Below are positions 26,695 through 35,294 of a stretch of DNA of 64,000 nt, one piece after another. The notes below the pieces were generated by a model. It saw only the letters and a list, made by a program, of their open reading frames with translations, did no database searches and was not told where the DNA came from. Position 1 is the stretch's first letter, and every line of letters starts with the position of its first letter. The translations under genes were made by a program, and so were the position numbers. Source of the DNA: an uncultured Clostridia bacterium (lineage in GTDB: Bacteria > Bacillota > Clostridia > Christensenellales > Borkfalkiaceae). Location of the stretch: assembly GCA_949282385.1 (NCBI GenBank), contig CASDOP010000001.1, positions 1 through 64,000 on the forward strand, read 5' to 3'.

Positions 26695-27951
26695 ATGGAA
26701 AAATATGTTATTAACGGGGGTAAAAAGCTCGAAGGCAGCGTAAATATACAGACTGCCAAAAACTCCGTGCTTCCGATACTTGCCGCCGCCGTGCTTACGG
26801 ACAGTCCCGTAACGATTATGAACGTGCCTGACATTTCCGACGTCAGGAACATGGTCAGAATACTCGGTTGCCTCGGTTGCAACGTGCGTTACGACGGTCA
26901 GGATATGATAATCGACAGCTCTTCGGCGTATAATTGCGAAATACCGCGGGAACTTGCCCACGAACTTCGTTCGTCTGTCTTTCTGCTCGGTTCGGTTATA
27001 TCGCGATTCGGCAAGGCAAAAATTGCTTATCCGGGCGGTTGCGACATCGGTCTGCGCCCCGTAGACCTGCACCTTACGGGACTGAAGCGATTGGGAGTAA
27101 AGATAAGTGAGCGTAACGGCTTCATCGTCTGCGGTTGCGACAAATTGACAGGAAACGAGATTATGCTCGATTGTCCGAGCGTCGGCGCGACGGAAAACAT
27201 CATGCTTGCGGCAGTAAAAGCGGAGGGAACGACGGTAATTAAAAACGCCGCTCGCGAACCCGAGATAGAAGATTTGCAGAATTTTCTCAATGCGATAGGC
27301 GCCAGAGTATGCGGCGCGGGTACAGGCACTATTGTTATAGAAGGAGTAAAGAAACTTAAAGGGGCGAGCTATCAGCCCATAAGCGACAGAATAGAGGCGG
27401 GTACTTTTCTTATAGCCGCGGCTATGTGCGGCGGACAGATAGAACTGTGCGGCACAAGTTCCGAAAATTTAAGCTCGCTTTTGCATAAACTTAGAGAAAA
27501 CGGTTGCAAACTGCGCATAAAAAATGATAAAATATACATAAAGAACGACAAACGACCCGTTTCCGTAAAAAGTGTGGAAACTCAGCCCTACCCGGGATTT
27601 CCTACCGACCTGCAGGCTCAGATGACGGCGCTCTGCGCGATATGTTCGGGCAACAGCATCGTAACCGAAAATCTTTTTGAAACGCGCTTCAAGTACGTTC
27701 CAGAACTGTGCAAAATGGGTGCTGACATAACAGTGGTCGGGCGGAGCGCGTTTGTGCGCGGAGTGGAAGGGCTTAAAGGCGCAACCGTTATTGCCAACGA
27801 CCTTCGCGGCGGCGCCGCGCTGGTCATTGCCGCTTTGGCGGCGGAAGGAAGGAGCGAAGTGTTGGACATTTCGCACATAGACAGAGGTTATTCGCAGTTT
27901 GAACAAAAAATAAGGCTGCTCGGCGGAGAAATACGCCGCGTCGTTATTTGA
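26695..27951 (+). CDS. murA: UDP-N-acetylglucosamine 1-carboxyvinyltransferase
   Basis: MurA starts peptidoglycan synthesis by moving enolpyruvate from PEP to UDP-GlcNAc. INGGKKLEGSVNIQTAKNSVLP is the N-terminal signature, with the Lys-Asn pair in AKNS. The catalytic Cys116 is in PGGCDIGLRP, the fosfomycin target. Length 418 is normal. ATG 26695 has GGAG five bases upstream; an in-frame GTG at 26689 overlaps that site. It occupies the slot where murG usually lies in this cluster. Confidence 0.95.
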   Translation: MEKYVINGGKKLEGSVNIQTAKNSVLPILAAAVLTDSPVTIMNVPDISDVRNMVRILGCLGCNVRYDGQDMIIDSSSAYNCEIPRELAHELRSSVFLLGSVISRFGKAKIAYPGGCDIGLRPVDLHLTGLKRLGVKISERNGFIVCGCDKLTGNEIMLDCPSVGATENIMLAAVKAEGTTVIKNAAREPEIEDLQNFLNAIGARVCGAGTGTIVIEGVKKLKGASYQPISDRIEAGTFLIAAAMCGGQIELCGTSSENLSSLLHKLRENGCKLRIKNDKIYIKNDKRPVSVKSVETQPYPGFPTDLQAQMTALCAICSGNSIVTENLFETRFKYVPELCKMGADITVVGRSAFVRGVEGLKGATVIANDLRGGAALVIAALAAEGRSEVLDISHIDRGYSQFEQKIRLLGGEIRRVVI

Positions 27952-27962
27952 AACAAAATAAT

Positions 27963-28712
27963 ATGAATTACATAAGAAAAGTAGTCGCGCTTATCTTAAC
28001 GCTCGTTTTCTGTGCCGCGCTCGTCGTCGGCGCGGGAGTTGCTCTTTCCATTAAGAACGTCAATGTGGAGTACATTTATTACACGACGGGCGGAGACGAC
28101 GATTATGCCTACAGCGCGAAACAACTGAATACTTTGAAGGGAACTAACCTTCTTTTTCTGGAAGAAGAGGACATACTTCGCTGCATAGGCACAAAGGGTA
28201 CTATATGCGTCGCTTCCTATGAAAAAGTTTTTCCCTGCACTCTCAACGTCGTTCTCAAGGAAAGGCGCGAAACCTTTGCCCGCCAGAACGAAAACGGACT
28301 TTATGCCGTCTATGACGAGGACGGTACTTTTATCAGGGGCAGCGCGCAGAACCTTAACGAAATCGACGGTTGTCCCAACGTGCTTCTCGAGACGGAAAAT
28401 GACGACTTTGACGATACGGTGAGAACTTCGCAGATTTTTAAAAATTATTTCGGATCTCTTCGCAACCTCGTCAAAAAAGTTTCTGTTACGAAAGACCTTG
28501 TTACAGATTGCGACAATATAACCTTTTCGCTGTATAGCGGAGTTGAAATTATGATAAGCGATTATACCGTTTACACCGAAGAAAAAATGTCCGCATGCAA
28601 TCGCGAATTTTTGTCCCTTTCCGACGAAGACAAACTGCACGGATGCATATTCTGCGGATGTACTGGTAGCGATGTGTCAGGTGTTTATGCCAAATACGTT
28701 GCGTCGGTATAA
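27963..28712 (+). CDS. ftsQ: Cell-division protein FtsQ/DivIB
   Basis: A bitopic division protein of 249 residues: short cytoplasmic N-terminus, one helix (about 8-28), then an extracellular POTRA-like region beginning IKNVNVEYIYY with YSAKQLNTLKGTNLLFLEEEDI, and a beta domain. It links FtsL/FtsB to the divisome. The identity is distant and rests on topology, POTRA pattern and position last in the cluster before ftsA-ftsZ. ATG 27963 is chosen; an in-frame TTG at 27948 overlapping the murA stop is possible. Neither has a clear Shine-Dalgarno. Confidence 0.82.
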   Translation: MNYIRKVVALILTLVFCAALVVGAGVALSIKNVNVEYIYYTTGGDDDYAYSAKQLNTLKGTNLLFLEEEDILRCIGTKGTICVASYEKVFPCTLNVVLKERRETFARQNENGLYAVYDEDGTFIRGSAQNLNEIDGCPNVLLETENDDFDDTVRTSQIFKNYFGSLRNLVKKVSVTKDLVTDCDNITFSLYSGVEIMISDYTVYTEEKMSACNREFLSLSDEDKLHGCIFCGCTGSDVSGVYAKYVASV

Positions 28713-28747
28713 CAGCGTTTATAAATGAAAAATTGCCATTATTTTGC

Positions 28748-28783
28748 AAAAAAGAGCGGCTCAATTTTGTAGCCGCTTTTTTA
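28748..28783 (+). terminator. Terminator closing the dcw cluster
   Basis: AGCGGCT and AGCCGCT form the core stem, extended by A/T pairs, with a 9-nt loop and a run of T. It separates ftsQ from ftsA. Confidence 0.85.
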
Positions 28784-28793
28784 TTTCTTTTGG

Positions 28794-28835
28794 TTGACAA
28801 TAAGTTGACACTATTATATAATAGAATTATATAAT
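28794..28835 (+). promoter_or_regulatory. Tandem overlapping promoters for ftsA-ftsZ
   Basis: First promoter: TTGACA (28794-28799), 17 nt, TATAAT (28817-28822). Second: TTGACA (28805-28810) with TATATA at 28828 (17 nt) or TATAAT at 28830-28835 (19 nt). Both point into the ftsA-like gene. Confidence 0.75.
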
Positions 28836-28873
28836 TGTGTGCGCAGACGATATGCGCAGAAACAGGTAAAACA

Positions 28874-29989
28874 GTGCGGAATACAAGCGTGGCAGTGTTG
28901 GATATCCGCTCCTCCGAAATATGCGCGGCAGTTGGTGAAAGAGGGGTAAACAACACTTTCATCATCAAAAGTAAATACAGCTGCGAATACGACGGTTATG
29001 CCGACGGAGAACTGCTCGACGTCAAAAGTTTTAACGTCGCGGTCAGCGAGTGCGTAAAAAATACGCTTGCCGCTGCCAGGTGTCGCATATCGGGATTTTT
29101 TGTCGGCGTTCCCGGCGAATTTTTAAACGTCGTCAATACGGACAAGGTTTTGTCGTTTCCGTCGCCTCGCAAGATAAGGGACGCGCAGATCGAACAGCTT
29201 AAAGAACTTTCCCGCCCGCAACACGAAAGCGGATACACCGAAATCGAGTGCAGTCCCGTCTATTACGTAATGTCGGACAAGCGCAGAATGATCGATCCTT
29301 ACGGCTGTATAACCGACAGCCTGCGCGCAAGACTTTGCTGGTTCTTCGCAAAGACGTCTTTCGTCGAGTGCGTAACCCGCGTTCTCGGCAAATTTCCCGC
29401 GATAAGGGATATCAATTTTATACCTTCCGCGCTGGCGGAGGTCAATTATCTTCTGGCTCCCGAACTTCGCGACAGTTATTCGGCGCTGTTTGATCTCGGC
29501 TACATTTCTTCGACATACAGCATCGCATGCGGCAACGGCGTGATATTCAGCCGTTCTTTCTCTGTCGGCATCGGGCACGTCGCAGTGCTTTTGTCGCAGG
29601 AACTCAACATTCCTTTCGAGGTTGCGTCGCAATTTCTTTCGCGCGTCAATCTCAATGCAAAGGAACACCTCACATCAATCCAGGAAATCAAATTCGAGGG
29701 GCAGATTTATAGCTTTTCCACGGCTACCCTCAGAGATATAATACGCGAAGGGCTGGACGGCATATGCGAAACCATAGAGGCATGCAGACAGTCTTTCGGC
29801 GAAAAAGATATGAGCGGTAAACCTCTCTACGTTACGGGAGAGGGGGTAAAGACGATAAGAGGCACGGCGGAACACCTTTCGTCCAGATTGGTATGTGCCG
29901 TCAACGTAGTTGCCCCGACCGTTCCATATTACGACAAACCGCAGTTTTCTTCGCTGTACAGCCTGCTCGACGCGGCTTTGGGCGGTTGA
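28874..29989 (+). CDS. ftsA: Divergent FtsA-like actin-fold protein
   Basis: FtsA tethers FtsZ filaments to the membrane. This 371-residue protein lies 39 bp before ftsZ and has the FtsA fold order: phosphate-1 segment VAVLDIRSSEICAAVGE, an SHS2/1C region (ISGFFVGVPGEFLNVV), and a second phosphate segment FDLGYISSTYSIACG. The glycine positions differ from the usual LDIGTS and DIGGGT. The adenosine segment is VTGEGVKTIRG. It ends at LYSLLDAALGG, about 40-50 residues earlier than usual, with no amphipathic membrane helix. GTG 28874 with AGGT upstream is the start; an earlier in-frame TTG (28835) lies in the promoter. Confidence 0.82.
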   Translation: MRNTSVAVLDIRSSEICAAVGERGVNNTFIIKSKYSCEYDGYADGELLDVKSFNVAVSECVKNTLAAARCRISGFFVGVPGEFLNVVNTDKVLSFPSPRKIRDAQIEQLKELSRPQHESGYTEIECSPVYYVMSDKRRMIDPYGCITDSLRARLCWFFAKTSFVECVTRVLGKFPAIRDINFIPSALAEVNYLLAPELRDSYSALFDLGYISSTYSIACGNGVIFSRSFSVGIGHVAVLLSQELNIPFEVASQFLSRVNLNAKEHLTSIQEIKFEGQIYSFSTATLRDIIREGLDGICETIEACRQSFGEKDMSGKPLYVTGEGVKTIRGTAEHLSSRLVCAVNVVAPTVPYYDKPQFSSLYSLLDAALGG

Positions 29990-30028
29990 CGGGTTTATGC
30001 TTTTTTTGAAATTTACGGAGGTTAACTT

Positions 30029-31333
30029 ATGTTTAACGATACTGCAATGAACAATATTTCCGGCAAAGCCAAAATCAAAGTTATCGGCGTAGGCGGTGCG
30101 GGCAACAACGCCGTCAACCGCATGCTGGAAGCTAAAATAAAGTGCGCGGAATACATAGTTGTCAACACGGACAGCCAGATTCTCGCTCTTTCGCCCTGCG
30201 AAAATAAAATTCAGATAGGCGGTCAGCTTACAAAAGGTCTCGGCGCAGGCGCCGATCCCGACGTTGGCAGAGCCGCTGCCGAAGAGAGCAAGGATATTCT
30301 TACAGAGGTAATCAAGGGTACAGACCTTCTTTTCATTACGGCAGGCATGGGCGGCGGAACGGGTACCGGCGCTGCTCCCGTAATTGCAAAAATTGCAAGG
30401 GACATGAAAATTCTTACCGTTGCCGTCGTAACCGAACCTTTCGGCTTTGAAGGCAAAAAGCGTATGGAAAATACGGCGAAGGGACTTGAAAACCTCAAAA
30501 AGTACGTCGATACGCTCGTAATAATACCCAACGACAAGATAAGAACGGTAGTTGCCAAGAATACGCCCATGGTCGAAGCTCTCCGCGTTGCGGATGAAAT
30601 TCTCAAGCAGGGCATAAAGGGCATTGCCGAACTCATTGTCAACCCCGCTCTCATCAACCTCGACTTTGCAGACGTTAAAACTGTCCTCAAGGATAAAGGC
30701 ATTGCCCACCTCGGTGTAGGCGTTGCAAAGGGCGATAACAGAATTATCGAAGCCGTAAGAGTGGCTGTCAATTGCCCGCTCCTTGAAACGACTATCGAAG
30801 GTGCGCGCGGCGTTATTCTTAACGTTGTCGGCGGCACAGACCTTACTTTCGATGAGGTAGCGGACGCCGCAGAGCTTGTGCGCAGCGTCGTAGACGCTTC
30901 GGCAAACATAATATTCGGCGCACGCATCGATCCCAACGTTCAGGACGAAGTCGAAATAACCGTAATCGCAACCGGTTTCCCCGGATTTGACAATAAAAAG
31001 GAAGAAGAACAGCAAAGGGCATACACGAGCGGTCAGCTTTATACCCAGCAGAATTATTCTTCGCGCATGCCAATAAACAACGACCCTTATTCGCTCAATC
31101 GTCAGCAGCCCCAGCAGTCTGCGTTCAATCAGGGTGCTTACCAGCAGCCTCAGCAGTCGGCATACAATCAGGGCTATCAGCAACCCTCGTTTAATCAGGG
31201 TTATCAGCAGCAGCCCCAGCAGCCTGCACAGTCCTATCAGTCTGCTGACGAAGATACTATTGAGCGTCCCAGCGACAAGAGCGTTCCAAAGTTCGCAAGA
31301 CTTCTGAAGAACTTCGGCAAACGCAACGATTGA
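30029..31333 (+). CDS. ftsZ: Cell-division protein FtsZ with Gln-rich repeat linker
   Basis: The tubulin-like GTPase that forms the division ring. The GTP loop GMGGGTGTGAAP (about 110-121), IGVGGAGNNAVNRM and the synergy-loop NLDFADVKTVL are intact. After residue about 325 comes a linker of about 90 residues rich in Gln, Tyr, Asn and Ser with repeated QQPQQSA-F/Y-NQG units. The protein ends in a conserved-type tail peptide, SVPKFARLLKNFGKR, which should bind FtsA or another tether. GGAGG precedes the ATG. A strong terminator follows. The 434-residue length is slightly above average because of the linker. Confidence 0.97.
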   Translation: MFNDTAMNNISGKAKIKVIGVGGAGNNAVNRMLEAKIKCAEYIVVNTDSQILALSPCENKIQIGGQLTKGLGAGADPDVGRAAAEESKDILTEVIKGTDLLFITAGMGGGTGTGAAPVIAKIARDMKILTVAVVTEPFGFEGKKRMENTAKGLENLKKYVDTLVIIPNDKIRTVVAKNTPMVEALRVADEILKQGIKGIAELIVNPALINLDFADVKTVLKDKGIAHLGVGVAKGDNRIIEAVRVAVNCPLLETTIEGARGVILNVVGGTDLTFDEVADAAELVRSVVDASANIIFGARIDPNVQDEVEITVIATGFPGFDNKKEEEQQRAYTSGQLYTQQNYSSRMPINNDPYSLNRQQPQQSAFNQGAYQQPQQSAYNQGYQQPSFNQGYQQQPQQPAQSYQSADEDTIERPSDKSVPKFARLLKNFGKRND

Positions 31334-31348
31334 TTTCAGATATGATAA

Positions 31349-31385
31349 AAGCCCCCGCGGCACAATCCGCGGGGGCTTATTTTAT
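31349..31385 (+). terminator. Terminator after ftsZ
   Basis: AAGCCCCCGCGG (31349-31360) pairs perfectly with CCGCGGGGGCTT (31367-31378) around CACAAT, followed by ATTTTAT. Confidence 0.9.
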
Positions 31386-31440
31386 GTATAAAAATGTCGC
31401 ATTTTGTGCTAATTGAGAAGAAAAAACAATAAAATGAAGT

Positions 31441-32796
31441 ATGAAAGAAAATTTTCTCGCTTCGCATAATAATTTTTATATGTTGGGAATAGGCGGCGTG
31501 AGCATGAGCGCGCTCGCCAAAATTCTGCATAATATGGGTAAAAAGGTTTCTGGCAGCGACGTATCCTGCGGCATGTATGTAAAAGAACTGAACGCTCTCG
31601 GCATTTGCACCGACATAGGGCATCCGTCGGGAAAACTTGCAGACTGCGACGCGCTCGTCTATACCGACGCTGTAAATCCTGACGACGTACAGCTTCGCGA
31701 AGCGCTCGAAAAGGGAATAACGCTCATTCCGAGGGGCAAACTGCTAGCAGAAATAGCCGCTGAACACAAGTGCACCGTTGCCGTCGCGGGTTGTCACGGA
31801 AAGACAACCTGCACATCCATGCTGGCACATATTTTTTATGCCGCTGGCAAAAAATTTACCTGTCATATCGGCGGTTCGGACAATAAGTTTTCGAATTGCG
31901 CCGTTTTCGGCGACGATTATTTTATTACCGAGGCTTGCGAGTATAAGAAAAATTTTTTATATCTTCGTGCCGATATCGGCGTCGTGCTCAACAGCGACGC
32001 GGACCATCTCGATTGTTACGGCAATCGCGAGAACTTGATTGAAGCGTACAGGACGTTTATTTCTGCTTCTTCGCGCAGTCTGTGTCTTTACGGCGATGAC
32101 TGCGGCAGGGGAACGCTGTCTTTCGGTATTGACGAAAGCGCATATTATTCGGCGGCGGATATAAAGCATTGCGGCGACGGTAAATACTCTTTCGATTTTG
32201 TTGAAGGAGGCAGAAAACTTTGCAATATAAAGTTAAACGTCTGCGGCAGACACAATGTTCTGAACGCTCTTGCCGCCGCTGGAGCGGCTTCGATGGCGGG
32301 AATACGCAGCGGCGAGATAAAAACGGGTCTGGAAAATTTTTGCGGCGTGGGCAGAAGGGCGGAAGAAATAGGAAAATTTCACGGCGCGCGCGTCATTGCG
32401 GATTACGCGCATCATCCCGCAGAAATTTCAGCAACGCTGAAATCGGCGTCGTTCTGCAAGGGTGAAACTTACGTAATTTTTCAGCCGCACACTTACAGCC
32501 GCACAAAAACTCTTCTTGACGATTTTATAAAAGTGCTTTCGCCTTTGCGCAGCCTTCTCATTTACAAAACCTTTGCCGCCCGCGAATATTTCGACGCGGA
32601 AGGAAGCGCGCTTACGCTTGCAAACAGAATTAAAAATGCCCGTTACGCAGATTGCGAACGGGACATTGAATACTTTCTTTCCGACGTCGGGGAGGATGAT
32701 ATAGTCCTCGTGCTCGGCGCGGGAGATATATACGATATTGTTAAAAATTTCTTAAATCAGAACTCAACGGATATTCCGCGCACTTCGCAGGAGTAG
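31441..32796 (+). CDS. murC: UDP-N-acetylmuramate--L-alanine ligase
   Basis: MurC adds L-alanine to UDP-MurNAc, the first stem-peptide step. FYMLGIGGVSMSALA is the N-terminal UDP-binding turn, VAGCHGKTTCTS (about 114-125) the ATP loop, and DYAHHPAEI (about 320) the C-terminal signature. Length 451 is normal. The ftsZ terminator lies upstream, so it needs its own promoter, which I could not define; the Shine-Dalgarno is also weak. Its last 40 bases overlap the convergent ATPase gene. Confidence 0.94.
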   Translation: MKENFLASHNNFYMLGIGGVSMSALAKILHNMGKKVSGSDVSCGMYVKELNALGICTDIGHPSGKLADCDALVYTDAVNPDDVQLREALEKGITLIPRGKLLAEIAAEHKCTVAVAGCHGKTTCTSMLAHIFYAAGKKFTCHIGGSDNKFSNCAVFGDDYFITEACEYKKNFLYLRADIGVVLNSDADHLDCYGNRENLIEAYRTFISASSRSLCLYGDDCGRGTLSFGIDESAYYSAADIKHCGDGKYSFDFVEGGRKLCNIKLNVCGRHNVLNALAAAGAASMAGIRSGEIKTGLENFCGVGRRAEEIGKFHGARVIADYAHHPAEISATLKSASFCKGETYVIFQPHTYSRTKTLLDDFIKVLSPLRSLLIYKTFAAREYFDAEGSALTLANRIKNARYADCERDIEYFLSDVGEDDIVLVLGAGDIYDIVKNFLNQNSTDIPRTSQE

Positions 32797-33917
32797 ACTA
32801 GGTCGATAAACTGGCGCGCACGCCTCGGCGAACGACCGCCTTTGACCAGCGCCCACCTTTCAGCGAGCGAAGCAAGCTCTTTTCTGTCGGCTTTTATCTT
32901 CATGTCGTCGGCGAGCTGATTTATTATCGAAAGATACAGCGCCTTGTCGGTAGTCGAGAACATTACGGTAAGACCGAACCTGTCCGAAAGCGAAAGTTGT
33001 TCGGCTTTGCTGTCTGAAGGGTGAACGGCATTTTCTCTTTCAGAGAAACTTTCTTTGACGATATGTCTTAAGTTAGATGTGGCGACAATCATCACATTGC
33101 CAGTGCCGCCAGAAACCGAACCTTCGAGCGCTGCTTTGAGCGAAGATATTTTGTCGTCGCTTTCGCCAAGCGACAAATCGTCGATAAATACTATGAACTT
33201 GAGCGGATTGTTGGCGACTTTTCTTCTTATTTCGGGTACGGAAAGAAGGGTTTCCTTGTTAAGTTCGATAATTCTCAAGCCTTCTTCATAATATTTGTTG
33301 AGCATGGCGTGGACGGTGGAAGATTTTCCCGTGCCTCTGTCGCCGCACAATAGCATATTTGAATAGGGAAGTCCGTGTATGAAGTTGACGATGTTGTCCC
33401 CGATAACCTTTTTTTCGTATTCATAATCTTTCAGGTCGGAAAGGGTTATTGAAGGCGTGTTGGCAATGGGTACAAGTTCGCCGTCGGCGTAACCGAAGGC
33501 TTTATATTCGATAAATTGCCCGTAGCCGTGCGTCTTATAAAATTTTTTAAGGCTTTCTGCGGAAATAGCTTCGTCGCCTTTCGAATCAAAGGGATAAGAG
33601 GGGCTTCCGGCGCAGAAATATTCGTCGCCGTCAAAATTTTTAACTGCAGAAAAAATTGTGCCGAGGTCCTCTTTGAATGCTTTGAACAGATAAGAAGAAG
33701 GTTCATTGCCCCTTGCGCAGGTTATCGAAAAAGCATTTTCGTCAAGGAGGATAATATGGCAAAGATATGCCGTAAGATTGTTTTCGGCGTGTTCTTTGTA
33801 AATTTCGTAACACAGCTTGCTTTTATCCCCGCTTTCCGCGGCATTTGCAAACTGAAAAAATAGCTCGTTTTTTTCAAGACCGCGCAGTACGGTCAATTTT
33901 TTAAGGCTGTTATTCAT
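32757..33917 (-). CDS. DUF815-family AAA+ ATPase
   Basis: A 386-residue protein of the DUF815 (PF05673) family, a P-loop ATPase group of unknown cellular role. The first half is poorly conserved; the AAA core begins near 180 with Walker A LLCGDRGTGKSS and Walker B FIVFIDDLS (about 240), followed by a sensor-1-like MIVATSNLRHI and a C-terminal RRARQFIDL helix. It could remodel a protein or nucleic-acid complex. No signal peptide or membrane helix is present. ATG 33917 is preferred over an adjacent TTG. The gene is monocistronic, divergent from ilvC and convergent with murC. Confidence 0.88.
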   Translation of the reverse strand: MNNSLKKLTVLRGLEKNELFFQFANAAESGDKSKLCYEIYKEHAENNLTAYLCHIILLDENAFSITCARGNEPSSYLFKAFKEDLGTIFSAVKNFDGDEYFCAGSPSYPFDSKGDEAISAESLKKFYKTHGYGQFIEYKAFGYADGELVPIANTPSITLSDLKDYEYEKKVIGDNIVNFIHGLPYSNMLLCGDRGTGKSSTVHAMLNKYYEEGLRIIELNKETLLSVPEIRRKVANNPLKFIVFIDDLSLGESDDKISSLKAALEGSVSGGTGNVMIVATSNLRHIVKESFSERENAVHPSDSKAEQLSLSDRFGLTVMFSTTDKALYLSIINQLADDMKIKADRKELASLAERWALVKGGRSPRRARQFIDLVYSCEVRGISVEF

Positions 33918-33949
33918 CAATATTCATCTCACTGTCTATGATTGGGACA

Positions 33950-33978
33950 ATTATATAACAAAAAATACTTTTATGCAA
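33950..33978 (-). promoter_or_regulatory. Promoter of the DUF815 ATPase gene
   Basis: On the minus strand: TTGCAT (33973-33978), 17 nt, TATAAT (33950-33955). Confidence 0.65.
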
Positions 33979-34015
33979 TTTTTTTGATTGATTTATTAAT
34001 AATTTTTAATATCGC

Positions 34016-34044
34016 TTGACTAAAAAATTTATAAATTATATAAT
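34016..34044 (+). promoter_or_regulatory. Promoter of ilvC
   Basis: TTGACT (34016-34021), 17 nt, TATAAT (34039-34044). The leader is only about 30 nt, too short for a T-box or other attenuator. Confidence 0.75.
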
Positions 34045-34046
34045 AA

Positions 34047-35111
<1,065 letters not shown>

Positions 35112-35141
35112 TATATAATGCCTTTATAAAAGCATTGAATT

Positions 35142-35179
35142 AATCGGCGCACCCGCATGACGGGCGCGCCGATTTTTTA
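35142..35179 (+). terminator. Terminator after ilvC
   Basis: AATCGGCGC pairs with GCGCCGATT; after one mismatch CCCG pairs with CGGG; loop CATGA; a run of six T follows. Confidence 0.9.
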
Positions 35180-35224
35180 TTAAAATTTGGTATGCCGCAT
35201 TTGGGGCAAAATGCTTGTATTTTG

Positions 35225-35253
35225 TTGTAATTTTTTAGTCGGGATGTTATAAT
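35225..35253 (+). promoter_or_regulatory. Promoter of the ftsK-rimO-pgsA-cinA-recA-nadE run
   Basis: TTGTAA (35225-35230), 17 nt, TATAAT (35248-35253) with an extended TG one base upstream. Confidence 0.65.
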
Positions 35254-35294
35254 GATATAAGCATAAATGCAATCTGATTGCGGAGAGTGTTTTT

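Noticed and set aside
29675..31363. 562-codon open frame on the minus strand
   Set aside because: It lies opposite ftsA and ftsZ, starts without a ribosome site and resembles no family.
35225..35253. Stem-loop or riboswitch in the ftsK leader
   Set aside because: Only promoter elements and about 35 nt of leader are present; no structure beyond the ilvC terminator.
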